A stretch of DNA of 64,000 nucleotides from Anomaloglossus baeobatrachus (lineage: Eukaryota > Chordata > Amphibia > Anura > Aromobatidae), in NCBI RefSeq assembly GCF_048569485.1, contig NC_134356.1, forward strand, positions 466,569,820 to 466,633,819, read 5' to 3'. Shown here piece by piece: positions 1-12,884 of the stretch. Within the stretch, counting starts at the first letter, position 1. Every line of letters begins with the position of its first letter. Under the pieces are notes generated by a model. The model did not search any database and was not told where the DNA came from. It was given only the letters and a program-made list of their open reading frames with translations. The position numbers and the translations under genes are program-made.

Positions 1-1330
1 GTCCGACTTGTGTAGCACACTTGTGAGAGCGCAACAACCTCTTCAACTAGCTGATTGTTGGGTGATAGGGAGTTGACCATGACAGGATGTGGAGATTGAC
101 ACCAGATCAATGAAGATACATGTTTACAGATGACCTTCTTAGGTACAACCCCTGAACATTTACTTCTCCAACTAACTTAGATGAAAAGGAAAAAGCTTAA
201 AAAAGTGCAATTTCCGGTGACGGATGTAAAGATCACTGCTTCCATGCTTTAAAGCTTCCTTTACTTTATACCCTCGATTTCTACCATACATAATTGCTGT
301 TTTATTTATAAATATGTTTATATAATACACAGAAATGTATCTCTTCAGGGACTAGCGCTTGATCTGTACTGCCCATCCGCTTAACGCTTAACTGGCTAAT
401 TCATTTAATTTTCAGTGCCTGAAAATGTGGTGAGAAACCGGCAAACAACACAAAATATATGATTAAAAAGGTCAAAAAGTCTCTTGACGGAAAGAATAAT
501 AATGGGGTCTCGGAAGGAAATTCACACTTCCTTGCACTGCTTGTCTGGCACATAGAACTGCTATAGATTTGTGGCCAGAAAACAAGTTGCAAGGAAGACG
601 GTGCAGTCATTCAATGCTCCTCAATGAATGGCCTTTTATATGTGTTACTGAAGAGGAACTAGCATGTGTGGGTAGCAAGAAGGAAGTAATAACAGGTTCT
701 ACTGTAGCATATAAATGCCACCTTTTCAGAAGAGGCACCTGGCCACAGCAAAAAGCAAATTGTTAGCAAGTGAATGGAACCCTGGAAAAAACACATTAAT
801 TTAGTGTACAGATAGATCTCCCAGCTTATAGAGACTTCATGGGGGATGCAAATGTTACGTCACTTAAGTCTCCTAGAAGCTATTCAGAGGTTACATGTGT
901 GCAATAAAACAGTGCATAATATAGAAATTCTGCTTATATTTAAGATAATATAATTAAAGCTAATTGCATATGGGGTAATTCTTTGTTCTTGTGATTGCAT
1001 GATATAAAGGGTTAACAAGCTTTCATTAAAATGGAAATACCACAGAAAACCCCCATATAATGACTACTATGAAATATTAAATGATAAGTGTGTGTGTGTG
1101 TGTGTGTGTGAGAATGTGTTATATGACATATTCTGGCCATTATATGACTGGTTTTCTCCTTTCAGGTTCCATTTTTGAATTTCCAGTTGACTCTTAGCTA
1201 GTGGGAGGAAACTAGCTGCTATGCTATGAGCTGTCCTGTAAAGACAACCTACAAAGAGAAGGATTTCTCTTCTTTATTTCTTAGTACATACAGTAGACGA
1301 AAGCAGCACAAGCATGGGCATTTTGTGAAG
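1..1330. other. unassigned flanking/intronic DNA
   Basis: No gene or recognisable element is seen. A short (TG)n microsatellite lies at about 1088-1110. The small open frames here have no family resemblance and no convincing splice context. Confidence 0.5.
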
Positions 1331-1364
1331 CTGTATTGCCGGCTATTAGCTGTATTGTATATAT

Positions 1365-1640
1365 GCCGGCTATTGCGATTCTCGCTCTGCACGCGCGGTA
1401 ATCCGGTGTACCGCGAGTGCAGTGCGATTTTTCTCTCGCCCCATTCACTTGAATGGGTGCGAGAGAAAAGAGTCTCACATTACAATCGCAGCATGCTGTG
1501 ATTGTTTTCTCGGTCCGATTAGGGCTGAGCAAATAATCGCTCATGTGCGATGACACACAGGCTAGAATTGGTCCGAGTGGAATGCAATGTTTTATCGCAC
1601 TCCACTCGCACCGATTTTTTCGCCGTGTGGCTTAGACCTA
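1365..1640. repeat. multi-hairpin MITE-like repeat
   Basis: This stretch folds into successive inverted repeats. CTGCAC and CGCGGTA around 1389 pair with TACCGCG and GTGCAG near 1420. TTTTTCTCTCG pairs with CGAGAGAAAA across 1430-1469. AATCGCAGC pairs with GCTGTGATT near 1484-1503. The right end reads GTGTGGCTTAGACC. This layout is typical of non-autonomous DNA transposons. The left end is unclear, so the family is not assigned. Confidence 0.45.
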
Positions 1641-2193
1641 AATGTGAATCCAGCTCGACTGTGAGATAAAAGACTTGTTTGAAAACTCAGCATGATATCT
1701 GCCTCTCTTTACCTGTTTATCACTCTGCTCATCAATGCTCCCTCCCATTTCCACAAAGTTTAATAAAAGATGTAACCTGATATCTCACTGTGCTGGCAAT
1801 TTATCTTGTTTTGAGCAAGACAGAGTTGAGTAGTTTGTTTTAAGAGGATGGCAAGTTTTGAGGCAAGGGGTAGAGGAAGAATTAACTCATAAGTGGAAAA
1901 TAGCAAAATTCAAGATATATTACAAAATTTCTTATATTCACATGTGCTACCGATTTCTGCAAAGTTTGTTGAAAGTACAGTTCACATGTAAGCTATTCAT
2001 TGTGAAGCTCCTGTAAATAAACAGGGTAGAATGGGGGAGATGCATGGGTTGATGAGCAGCACCTTAACTACACAGGGCCCCTGAATGGAAGGGGACAGCG
2101 ACTGATAAGGATTATCTATGTCATATTCACTTTATATTCCACTGTGACCTTCTTTCAAGCAGCAACATCTGCCATGCAACAATGATAATGATA
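1641..2193. other. unassigned DNA
   Basis: I see no gene or repeat that I can name in this stretch. Confidence 0.4.
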
Positions 2194-2471
2194 AAACCCC
2201 ATAGCCTTTAGCGGGGGTTGCCATGGTCGCACGTGCATTTGATGATTGTAGTTTTTAATCATGGAGAGAGTGTAAAGGGTTAAGTTATTTGATGACAGTG
2301 GGGTAAGGTGACGTAACGTGGACAGCTATGTTAACTGGTTTAAACCAGCTGTTGCGCGCCTTTTTTTCTCGGAACCCGATTGGCTGTTAATAAATTTGTG
2401 CGGGAAATTAGAGTATATATGTGGGTGACAGACCGGTCAGCTGGCAGTCCAGCTGATGAAGATTGAAGAGA
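2194..2471 (+). repeat. A1 split direct repeat of the Ngaro-type element
   Basis: This about 278-bp block recurs at 6517-6796 with about 96% identity by eye. It runs from the CCATAGCC region through GATGAAGATTGAAGAG. It probably holds the promoter and the start of the transcript. Confidence 0.85.
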
Positions 2472-4959
2472 AACGTCATGGAAGACCTCACGCAGCAGCT
2501 ATTTAGAAGAGCCGGCGAACAAGGCGGCGAGGAGTGGCTGAGAGCCTGCTTGGCAGTCTCGGCACCATCGGCATCGCCAGAGTCAGCGGAGGCGGAGCAG
2601 CCAGCAGAGGCGTCGCCGGTCGAGAATACAGGGTTGGCGTTGGAAGAGTCGGCTGACAAGAGTCTGCGTTGGAAAAGAAGAAAGAAGGAAGCGTACTCAC
2701 CTCCGGCAGCTTCATCGCGGAAGAATGCGGCGGAGCGGAAGAAGACGTCTGGCTCCAAGTCTCGCGGAGCGGCATCGCGGGAGCAGCAGCGTCATCGTTC
2801 CGGGACTGGCGCTGACTCGGCAGGAAGTGGCGTCAGGTCAGCTGACCCGGGCAACAGGAAGAAGATGGCGGCGCCTATGGATCGGGGGCGCAGCAAAGGC
2901 CGGAGTGTTCAGCCGCTGCCCAGGCAAAAGAGCAACTCTAGGGCAGTGGCGGCACTCAGGGCCTGGGTAGGTGGAACGCCTAGTCTAGCGGCGGGGCAGG
3001 AAGAGGAGCCGATAGTCCGGAGTTGCCCTGAAGAACATCCGTATGCTGCCGGGACCGGATCCAGCGACGACGGGTCGGATGGAAGCCTCCTGCATCAGGA
3101 CATCAGGAGGGGTGAGATGCTTTCTGCCACTTTCCCTGCGCAGAACATTTTCCCTAGTAACCTTAAAGAGGTAGTGTTCAGTACATTAATAGACATTTTT
3201 AAAGGAAATAGTCAGGAGTTACCTTTAGTAAACTCGTTGGGCAGTAATAGAGCCCAGGGGATTCCTGATTCTTTCCTTAAGGAGGCTATCACATGTGATT
3301 TATCGCCGCTTGGCTTTCATTTGAGTGCCTCTGTTAAGGAAAGAATTTGGAATGGGGAATTTATTGATTTATTCACATTGTTACCAGTTACCAGGGAACA
3401 GCAGCATAGATCGGATAGGAAGGATGACAAGCAGGAGAATGAGGATAGGAAAAAGCCTTTTAGGTCATTCAACAATTGGATCCAATCCTTTTCGATATAT
3501 GCTGCTGTTCTGGGGGAAAAGAGATCGGATTTATGTAGTGGTCTCTTTCAACACGTAGATATCATACTGGAAGCCTACCGAAAAGTTGGTGCCACAGCAT
3601 GGTTGATCTATGACGAATCATTTAGGCAAAAAATGTCAGTACACTCTCACATTAAATGGGGAGTGAAGGATGTTGGGCTCTGGTTGAATTTGATGCTCCC
3701 ACAGAGAAATACCGCGGTCAGATATAATCCTCAAGGTTTGAAAAAAGGGGTGTGTTTCGCATATAATGAGACGTCATGTAAATGGTTAAACAATTGTCGA
3801 TTTCGACATGAGTACTCATTTTGTGGGGGAACACATCCCATGGCTAAATGCTTTAAAAAGAATGCCCAAACTAGTGCTCAGGGATCTTCACTCAAAGAGC
3901 AGCTTAATGAAAGCATTGACGCCAGTGAAGGTGGAAAAAATGCGTCCATGGCTCGTCCTTTTCCCAGACAAGGCGAAGCGTGAGTTGGTGTTAAAGGGTT
4001 TTACAGAGGGTTTTTTTGTGCCAGAATTTAAAGGGTTAGGTTGTAGTATGTTTGAAAATTTGGTTTCAGTTAAGGAGTTCCCTGATGTTGTGAGGGAAAA
4101 AATTGAAAAGGAAGTTGAGGCTGGCAGAGTTGCTGGGCCATTTAGTTCTCCTCCTTTTGATAATTTCAGAGTTTCCCCATTAGGTTTGGTGCCCAAAAAA
4201 GAGATGGGTAGTTACAGACTTATCCATCATTTAAAAATGCTTGATTGGTGAGATGTTATTAAAGGAAAAAACATTTTTGAAAGATTTGCAATCTTTGCTT
4301 GGGTCATTGAACTTCGCTCTCAGGATTATTCCAATGGGCCGTGTGTTTTCCAGAAGCCTTTATGATGCAACAAAAGGGGTTAAGTCTCCTCGGTCCCACA
4401 TTAGGCTTACTGTGAACATGAAGGAAGATTTGTCTATTTGGTTTGAATTCTTCCAAGAATTTAACAGTATTACTTGTTGGCAGGAAGATTTTCGGTCATC
4501 AGAGTCACTAGCCTTCTTTATAGGTGTGGATTGTTCGCTTGGTTTTGGGTTAGTTCTTTTTAACCGTTGGTCTGCAAGTGTCTGGCCTGAGTCATGGGTC
4601 CAGAACAGGGTAACTAAGAGCAAGACAGTGTTAGAATTGTTTTCAAGACTGGTGTCAGTGGTAAGCTATGGGGTGCAATTTTAGCTAATAAAAGGATAAT
4701 TTTTCTGACAATCAAGGGTTGGTCTTTTGCATCAACACACTGTCCTCAAAATGCGTGTGGGCGTCAAATATTTTGAGACATCTGGTATTAATGTGCTTAA
4801 AGTTTAATATATGGTTGAAAGTAGCACTTGATAGGAATATGATTAAGAACACTGTGGCTGATTGTCTTTCTCGCCAGCAGTGGTTGCAGTTTCGGCATCT
4901 GCTTCCCGATGCCGACCAAGACGGAGCACCTTGCCCTCCTCACCTTTGGGATATTCTAG

Positions 4960-5850
4960 GGGTTTGATTGGTGGGGCAATCAAGAATTCAGTGGCTAATA
5001 GAACATGGGCTGGCTATTCAGTCGCATGGAAGAAATGGTGGGATTTTTGTGTTGGTAGGAACTTGAGGTTTTCTGAAGTGAATATGGATGTTGCTTTATT
5101 ATTCATAGAAGGTTTCTTAAATGAGAATATTAGATATGCTTCACTGGCAAGGGTTATTGCTGGGATTTCATTTTTTCTGAAGCTGCATGGCAGCCCCCCA
5201 TTGAATAGTTACTTTGCGGTGAAGCAAGTGGTAAAAGGATTAAAAGGATCAGGTTGCTACCCAGATAAGTGATGTCCAATTTCTTTTCATTTACTTGAGA
5301 AGTTATGGAAAACACTACCACTTGTATGTTATGATTCTTTGGAAACATGTTTATTCCGAACAGCTTTTGTTCTTATGTTTTTTGGTGCGTTAAGAATCAG
5401 TGAGTTGGTAGCTATTAACAAGAACCAGTTGTCTGGTTTATCTGAAAGTGATGTAGATCTATCGCAGGATCAATTGTTGATCACTATCCGGAGATCCAAA
5501 ATGGATCAATTGGGCAAAGGTCGGGTCATTTCATTAAATAAAGTGTTGGGTTCGGAGTTATGTCCGGTGAGTAATGTAAATAGGTGGCTTTATTGTCGCC
5601 CTATGGTGCCTGGTTTCTTTTTGGTCCATGCTAATGGGGAACCAACTACCATATTTCAGTTTAATAACCTGTTAAAGAAATGTCTTGTGAAATTGAACAT
5701 AAGTACCCAAAAAATTTCTTCTCACTCATTCAGGATCGGAGCTGCCACTGAAGCGGCAATGCTCGGGTTAGGCAATGACACAATTAAGTGCATTGGCCGT
5801 TGGAAATCAAGGAGGTTCAAGACATATATTCGGCCTCACTTATTGTTTTA
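4960..5850 (+). other. tyrosine recombinase part of the Ngaro-type fossil
   Basis: The translation shows an N-terminal SAM-like core (TWAGYSVAWKKWWDFC) and a catalytic region with FGALRISELVAI (first catalytic Arg), SSHSFRIGAATEAA (His and Arg box) and GRWKSRRFKTYIRP (catalytic Tyr). These are the marks of DIRS/Ngaro recombinases, which integrate a circular DNA intermediate instead of using a DDE integrase. Confidence 0.8.
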
Positions 5851-6516
5851 ATCATTTTAATTTTTAGTATCTTTGACGGTATGGATTGTAGGACACTCAT
5901 ATTTTTTGGGCTCAGAAGAGAGCTAGGCGCAGGAACTACACTGAGAATCTGTCATTTCAACAAGAATCTATTAAAATTTTTTGGTTTGGGTACAGGGGCC
6001 TTAGGTGGTTAAACCTATGTAATGCGCTAAACGATTTGATTTCCAAAGCACCTTTCCCTGATTTAATCATTATCCATGTGGGAGGGAATGATATTGGGAA
6101 AATTAATATGCTTGAAATGCTATTTAGGATGCGTAGCGATGTGTTTAATATAAAAAGCAGGTTCCCTGACTCTACATTGGTATATTCTGAGATGATATCT
6201 CGGTTGGTATGGAATATAGACGGTTGTTCTTTTATGAACAAGATCAAAAAGAGAATTAATAGGGAGATGGAAATTTTTTTTAATGTCATCGGTGGTTTTT
6301 CTTATCGACACATAGACTTGGAGGATTTTACTCCGGGGTTATTCAGACAGGATTGGGTCCATCTGTCTGACATAGGTTTAGATATCTTTAATGTAGGGTT
6401 ACAGTCTGTGGTTGAGAGGTGGCTGTGTGGTTTGGGGGGGGCCACGACTCTTTAGTCGTGTCCTTGTGGGAAAAATCATTTCCTGGGTTATTTAAATATG
6501 TCTTGTGCTACCATGA

Positions 6517-6796
6517 AAAAAACCCATAGCCGTTAGCGGGGGTTGTCATGGTCGCACAGGCATTTGATGATTGTAGTTTTTAAACATGGAGGGAGTGTAA
6601 AGGGTTAAGTTATTTGATGACAGTGGGGTAAGGTGACGTAACGCGGACAGCTGAGTGAACTGGTTTAAACCAGCTGTTGCGCGCCTTTTTTTCTCAGAAC
6701 CCGATTGGCTGTTAATAAATTTGTGCGGGAAATTCGAGTATATATGTGGGTGACAGACCGGTCAGCTGGCAGTCCAGCTGATGAAGATTGAAGAGA
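6517..6796 (+). repeat. A2 split direct repeat of the Ngaro-type element
   Basis: This is the second copy of A1. It is preceded by a short B1 block (about 6453-6516) and followed by B2 (about 6797-7114). B1 and B2 share GGTTATTTAAATATG and TTGTGCTACCATG. The A1-ORFs-B1-A2-B2 order is the Ngaro signature. Confidence 0.85.
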
Positions 6797-7114
6797 TACC
6801 CGCCCGCCCGCCCTCTATTTATGGGTTTCTTCTGTCGTGATGTTTTATTAGAGGGAAAAATCACCCAGGTTTCCTGGGTGGATTCGCTTGATAATCCTGT
6901 AGTGGTGGTTGCATGATGGTGTAACATCATGCATTTACGTTTAAAAAGATGTTGATATGTTTGTTGGTATTTTTTGTCGGTTCATGGATGTATTGGTTAC
7001 TCTTACTAAACCATCACGGCCACTTTTCTTCCACACACTGTCTGTGGCTATTTATTTCATTAATTTATTAAGTAGTTTAGTATGTGGTTATTTAAATATG
7101 CCTTGTGCTACCAT

Positions 7115-7342
7115 GGAAGTATGGCTGTCTCATCTTTTGTGGGAAAATGTTTGCTCTGTCAGAGAGGTCATATTGTCTTTTAAAGATTTGTGAGACTAGT
7201 GGTAACGAAGCTGTGGTTGTCCGATGTATGACTTTTCATGGGTGCTCCCTTCTATTCCCTGGTGGTAAAATGATGTCATAACAAGAAACGAGCGAACCCA
7301 AGGTTTGGTGTTCGGATGCTTTAGGTATGAACTTCACTCATG
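7115..7342. other. unassigned DNA
   Basis: This is a short spacer between two repeats. No gene is seen. Confidence 0.4.
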
Positions 7343-7580
7343 CCAGTGGCGTAACTAAAGTTCGATGGGTCCCAGAGCAAAATTTGGACCTGGGCCCCCC
7401 ATGCCAACCCCCAAGGGGTACCTGATAATTACACTGATACTGGGCTCTTTCCCTCAGCACCCAGCTTTCCCATACTCCGATATCCCTCTTTCCCTCAACA
7501 TCCAGCTTTCCATGTTCTGGTATCCATCTTGTCCTCAATTTTACCACTTAGAAACCTATTACAGAAGGTAGTATATCAAC

Positions 7581-7682
7581 TTTGACCCAGAATGCTACCT
7601 TAAATTATATAGTATAAAAACAATTTTTATTAATAAAAATTGTTTTTATACTATATAATTTAAGGTAGCATTCTGGGTCAAA
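7581..7682. repeat. perfect 102-bp palindrome
   Basis: The two 51-bp arms match without error by eye, from TTTGACCCAGAATGCTACC on the left to GGTAGCATTCTGGGTCAAA on the right. The centre is TTAA inside CAATTTTTATTAATAAAAATTG-like sequence. It sits in the middle of a minisatellite-like repeat and is probably a tiny inserted MITE. Confidence 0.85.
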
Positions 7683-8282
7683 ATCCATCTTGTCCTCACC
7701 ACCTTTCCAATGCTCTGCTATACATGTTTCCCTCAGAACTCAGCTTGCCCTTGATATCAAAGCATGGGAAAGCTGGATGATGAGGGAAAGATGTATAGCA
7801 AAACATGAGAAAGTTGAATGCTAAGAGAAAGATGCATAGCATGGGAAAGCTGGGTGCTGAGGACAAGATGGATATCAGAATATAGGAAAGCTGGGTGCTG
7901 AGGGGTATCAGAGCATAGGAAAGCTGGTTGCTGAGTTAAAGATGTATAGGAGAGCATGGGAAAGCTGGGTGCTGAGGGAAATATGTATAGCAGAGCATGG
8001 GAAAGCTGGGTGCTGAGGGAAAGAACCACATTCCCTCAACACTCAGCTTTCCCATGCCATGCTTGTATTTTTGCCCCCCATTCTGGTATGTAGCCCATCC
8101 ATTTTTTTTTGTTGCTGTACATTATATTTGTGCTCTAAATAAAATTATTTTAAAGTTAAAGGATAACCACAGCTTCTCAGTCTGGAGTTGATCACGATGC
8201 TCGCATGGAGATGCCCAGGCTAGGGTTAGTAGATCCAGGAGAAACAAAATCCAGTGAGCTTAGACATAAATAGATGAATTCA

Positions 8283-8570
8283 TATATTCCACCATATGGT
8301 ATTATGCAGCCCCCATATAGTGGTATAGAGCCCTTATATTCCTCCATAAAGTTTTATGCAGTCCTATATTCTACCATATAGTAGTATGCAGCTCCATATT
8401 CCTCCATATAGTAGTATGCATCCCCATATTCCTCCATATAGTAGTATGCAGCCCTTATATTCCTCCATATAGTAGTATGGAGCCCTTATATTCCTCCATA
8501 TAGTATTATGCAGCCCCCATATAGTATTATGCAGCCCCATATTCCTCATATAGTAGTATGCAGACCCATA
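8283..8570. repeat. minisatellite, unit about 33 bp
   Basis: About eight degenerate copies of a unit containing CCTCCATATAGTAGTATGCAG follow one another. There is no coding signal. Confidence 0.7.
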
Positions 8571-9089
8571 TCTTTTAATGAAGCCTCATAATTGTCTGGC
8601 TACCGTGATTAAATACATGAATACTTCTCATTCCCCCGCTGCTCTGGTCTCGTCAGCTTGTCCACTGTTCTGCCGCTCTGCACATCTCAGCACAGTAGTG
8701 ACTAGTGATGAGCGAGCATGCTTGTTACTACTCGGTACTCGCACGAGTATCACTGTACTCGGGCTACTCGGCGGGGACCGAGTAATCTCGCGATACTCGT
8801 GCTGTACTCGTGGTCTTCATCCCTGCATGTTGGCGCTCTTTTGAGAGCCAGCCCTCATGCAGGGATTGGCTGGCAGACCACTGCAATGCCACAGCCCTGT
8901 TAGTTGTGGAATTGCAGTGATTGGCCGGCCCGCACAGCGTGACCGAGCCTTTATACCAGCGGGCGCGCTGTGCTCTGCTCACAGCCATCCAGACAGTCAG
9001 TGCAAGGAGAGTGTTGCTGCTTCAGGGAAAGGTTTGCGGCCCTTTATAGCTATTTCCGTAGCAGGGCTGCAAACAGTGTGACCAGAAGT

Positions 9090-9295
9090 CCTTCTCAGGA
9101 CTATTCTAGTTGTATACAGGCAGGCAGGGTATAGCCAGGTCGGAGTACAGTAGCAGAGTCCTTCTCAGGACTATTGTTGCTATATACAGGCAGGGTATAG
9201 CCAGGTCGGAATACAGGCTAGTGACCAGAAGAGTCCTTGTCAGGACTATTGTAGCAGTATACAGGCAGGCAGGCAGGCAGGCAGGGTATATAGCC
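9090..9295 (+). repeat. subterminal repeats of the hAT element
   Basis: Three imperfect copies of a block with GTCCTTCTCAGGACTATT and ATACAGGCAGGGTATAGCC occur. Subterminal repeats of this kind are often transposase binding sites in hAT elements, but that role is an inference here. Confidence 0.6.
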
Positions 9296-9548
9296 ATTCC
9301 TAGTGGTGATCGTATACCAGCCTTCATCATATCTGGGGCTGGTGTACACAGTCTAAAACAGTCCAGATAGTGCCAGACTTCTCAGTAATTTTTGCTCCTA
9401 AAAACCTGTTAGGTTCTTAGTGCGTCCGTGCTTGCATTTAAAAACCGCACGTGTGTGCCTGTCGGTGGCAGCGTACAGGTGCACGATTTGCACAAACTTG
9501 GATATAACGCACAAGTCTAGTGAATACACGTCAGCACAGCATTGCAAA

Positions 9549-12500
9549 ATGCGCAAGGGCGTTGGCAAGGAACAAGGAAGTGGACGTGATGGTGGTGCAG
9601 GCAGAGGCCGAGGTCGTGGGCAAGCTCTAATTTCGCCACATCAAAGGGCCACATCTAGTCACTCGCACGTCCTGTCCCAAATTCTTGGGGACCGCAGCAG
9701 TACACCGCTCTTGAACCAAGACCAGTGTCAACAGGTTGTTAGTTGGATAGCGGATAATGCTTCCAGTCAGATTGGCACCACCACAAACACTCTGTCTTCC
9801 ACACGGTCAAGTGTCAGTAGCCGTGATACTGCACCGCACATTTCAGAACCTGATCCTCCTTCCTACCACAAGGCTGAGTACACGTCCTCGGACATTAATG
9901 ATCCCACACTTGGACACTCGGAAGAGCTGTTCATGTTTCAATTCGCACATTCTGGCCTCTCGCCAGCTCATGTTGAAGTGGGTCATGAGGAGATCGTATG
10001 TACAGATGCCCAAATATTTGAGCAGCCACGGTCTAACGAAGTTGGCAACGTGTCTCAACAAGGGGTGAACGATGATGAGACACAATTGTCAGGAAGTCAG
10101 GAGGAGGAGCAGGGTGCGGAAGAGGAAGACGACGTGGTGGATGATCCAGTAACTGACCCAACCTGGCAGGAGGATATGCAGAGCGAGGACAGCAGTGCAC
10201 AGGGGGAGGGAGGCGTAGCATCCCAACAGGCAGTAAGAAGCAGGGTGGTGGCTCCAGGCAGAAGTCAGGCAACCGTTCCCCGGAACAACAACACGACACA
10301 AGGTGCCTGTACAAATGTTAGGTCTTCCCGAGTCTGGCAGTTTTTTAAGTTGGCTCCAGATGATTCTAAAAAGGCCATTTGCAACACCTGCCGTGCCAGC
10401 ATCAGCAGGGGTACCAAAACTAGCAGCCTGACCACCACCAGCATGATCAGGCACATGTCAGCCAAGCACCCGACTTTGTGGGAAGTACAACAGAGTCGAG
10501 GAGCAGTGCTTGCTGATGTCACTGCTACGTCTTCGCTGGTTGTGCATGCGAGCCAATCCCCTGTCCATGCTACCTGCGAACAAGCCTCCTCCGGTCCTGC
10601 ACCTGCAGTTGCCTACGCAGAAATAACACCATCATCAAGCACGTCCTTGTCCCAGCGCAGCGTTCAGTTATCCATTCAGCAAACCTTTGAACGCAGGCGC
10701 AAATACACTGCCAACGCCTAACATGCCACAGTTCTAAATGCTAACATTTCGCGACTGCTTGCGCTGGAAATGTTGCCTTTTAGGCTGGTGGAGACAGAAG
10801 CATTCCGCGACCTGATGGCGGCAGCTGTCCCACGTTACTCGGTCCCCAGCCGCCACTATTTCTCCCGGTGTGCCGTCCCCGCGTTGCATAACCACGTGTC
10901 ACAAAACATCACACGTGCCCTGAACAACGCTGTTTCACCCAAAGTCCACCTAACCACAGACACGTGGACAAGTGCTTGTGGGCAAGGCCGCTACATCTCG
11001 TTGACGGCACACTGGGTTAATATTGTGGAAGCTGGGACCCAGTCTGAGCGAGGGACGGAACACGTCCTTCCCACACCAAGGTTTGCAGGCCCTACCTCAG
11101 TCAGTGTTTCACCCACACTCTACAGCTCCGGAATGTCATGCTCTTCAGCCTCCTCCTCCTCCTGCGCATCCTCATCCACTGTGCCCTCCACACCAGTCAC
11201 AAGCTGGAAGCACTGCAGCACTGCCTCGGCGAAGCGGCAACAGGCTGTGCTGAAGCTAATCTGCATAGGTGACAAACCCCACAATGCAGAAGAGCTGTGG
11301 ACAGCTCTGAAACAGCAGGCAGATCACTGGCTCACACCTCTGAACCTAAAGCCAGGAAAGGTCGTGTGTGACAATGGCCGGAACCTGGTGGCGGCTTTGA
11401 GGCGAGGCCAGCTGACACATGTTCCATGCATGGCCCATGTGGTCAACCTCGTGGTTCAGCGGTTTCTAAAGTCATACCCAGAGCTGTCTGATCTGCTGGT
11501 AAAAGTTCGCCGCCTGTCTGCACATTTTCGAAAGTCACCTACTGCTTCAGCCGGCCTTGCCGGCTTTCAGCGCCGTTTGCATCTTCCGGCTCACAGACTG
11601 GTGTGTGATGTCCCCACGCGTTGGAATTCAACTCTGCACATGTTGGTCAGGATATGTGAGCAGAAGAGGGCAGTTGTTGAGTACCTGCATCACCTAAGCC
11701 GTCGGGAAATGGGTCAAACTCCACACATAACACCTGAGGAGTGGAGATGGATGTCCGACCTATGTACCATCCTCCAAAACTTTGAGGACTCCACCAAGAT
11801 GGTGAGTGGTGATGACGCCATTATTAGCGTCACCATACCGCTACTCTGCCTTCTAAAACGGTCTCTGCTCAAAAACAAACATGATGCATTGCAGGCGGAG
11901 CACGATGAGTTGCAGCAAGAAACAGTAGTGGGTGTGGGTGATAACACACAGCCCAGCCTCGTCTCATCACAACGTGCAGTGGAGGACTATGACGAGGAGG
12001 AGGATGAAGACATGCAGCAACTCTCCGGCCAAATTGAGGATATGACATGCACACCAGTCATATCCTCGGTTCAGCGTGGCTGGCCAGAGGACAGGGTAGA
12101 TGAGGAGGAGAGGGAGGAGGAGGAGGACAGCATGTTCAGTCATCGTGTTGGTCAGGCTACTGAAGTCCTGGCTGTTAAGAGTCTGGCGCACATGGCTGAC
12201 TTTATGGTAAGCTGCCTGTCTCGTGACCCTCGCGTTAAGAACATCTTGGCCGACAATCATTACTGGTTGGTAACACTGTTAGACCCACGCTACAAGGAGA
12301 ACTTTATGTCTCTTATTCCCGAGGCGGAGAGGTCAACCAAAATGCAGCAGTTCCGGAAGGCCATAGTCACGGAAGTAGGCAAAGCATTCCCCTCACAAAA
12401 CGCTAGCGGCATAGGTCAGGAATCAGTGGACAACCAAGGCGTACAGCCGAGAGAGGCACAAGTCCAATCCGCCAGAGGTAAGGGAACAGTCTTTAAGATG

Positions 12501-12884
12501 TGGGACAGTTTTCTCAGCCCCTCACGTACCACAGCCCCTGAGGTGCGGGGTAGTGCCACAAGAAATCCTAAGTTTGCCCAGATGCTCAAGGAGTACCTTG
12601 CAGATCGAACAACTGTACTCCGACATTCCTCTGTGCCTTACAATTATTGGGTATCCAAGGTGGACACGTGGCATGAATTGGCTCTCTATGCCTTGGAAGT
12701 CCTGGCCTGCCCTGCCGCTAGCGTTTTGTCAGAGCGTGTTTTTAGTGCCGCAGGTGGAATCATTACAGATAAACGCACCCGCCTGTCAACTGAAAATGCT
12801 GACAGGCTGACTCTGATCAAGATGAACAAGGGTTGGATTGGGCCAGACTTCACCACACCACCAGCAAATGAGAGCGGAATTTAA
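9549..12884 (+). pseudogene. hAT transposase with BED zinc finger, interrupted by one stop
   Basis: The transposase cuts and pastes the element in the nucleus. From the ATG at 9549 the frame runs for about 1,111 codons and is interrupted only once, by TAA at 10719-10721. The same frame continues directly after it (HATVLNANISRLLALEMLPF). A single C-to-T change in a CAA codon would explain the stop. Domains: a low-complexity N terminus; a BED finger near codons 258-307 with Cys pair ICNTC and His pair RHMSAKH; the first catalytic Asp in LTTDTWTS; the second in VCDNGRN; the CxxH motif in PCMAHVVNL; an acidic insert; and a C-terminal hAT dimerisation region with VLSERVFSAAGG, whose Glu is the likely third catalytic residue. 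An in-frame ATG at 9420 is possible, but the 9549 start gives the family-like N terminus. Confidence 0.92.

Larger units (their letters stand above)
2194..7114 (+). mobile_element. Ngaro/DIRS-type tyrosine-recombinase retrotransposon (fossil)
   Basis: The element has the split direct repeat layout A1, coding region, B1, A2, B2 that is characteristic of Ngaro-type elements. Parts in order are a gag-like region with a Cys/His knuckle (about 2480-3980), reverse transcriptase and RNase H-like sequence (about 3990-4870), a tyrosine recombinase (about 4960-5850) and an SGNH-hydrolase-like region (about 5880-6455). The hydrolase-like region carries the motif IIIHVGGNDIG. An SGNH-type reading frame is known in Ngaro elements. 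It lacks LTRs and an integrase. The copy is broken by several breaks. The two A repeats differ by only about 4% by eye, so it is moderately young. Confidence 0.85.
7343..8702. repeat. left part of an older inverted-repeat element
   Basis: The left end reads CAGTGGCGTAACTAAAG, an end type common in frog repeats. Similar sequence resumes after the hAT insertion, and GCCATGCCACTGG near 14364-14376 looks like its decayed right end. Inside are minisatellite-like stretches. Copies of an about 40-bp unit around AAAGCTGGGTGCTGAGG lie in opposite orientations at 7440-7540 and 7765-8045, and about 33-bp units around TCCATATAGTAGTATGCAG lie at 8283-8570. No transposase is seen. Confidence 0.55.

Noticed and set aside
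569-766. 65-codon frame with several cysteines upstream of the host exons
   Set aside because: Cysteine spacing does not fit a furin-like unit, and no consensus splice sites frame it.
11714-11947. Minus-strand frames across the hAT transposase gene
   Set aside because: They are shadows of the transposase reading frame on the other strand.
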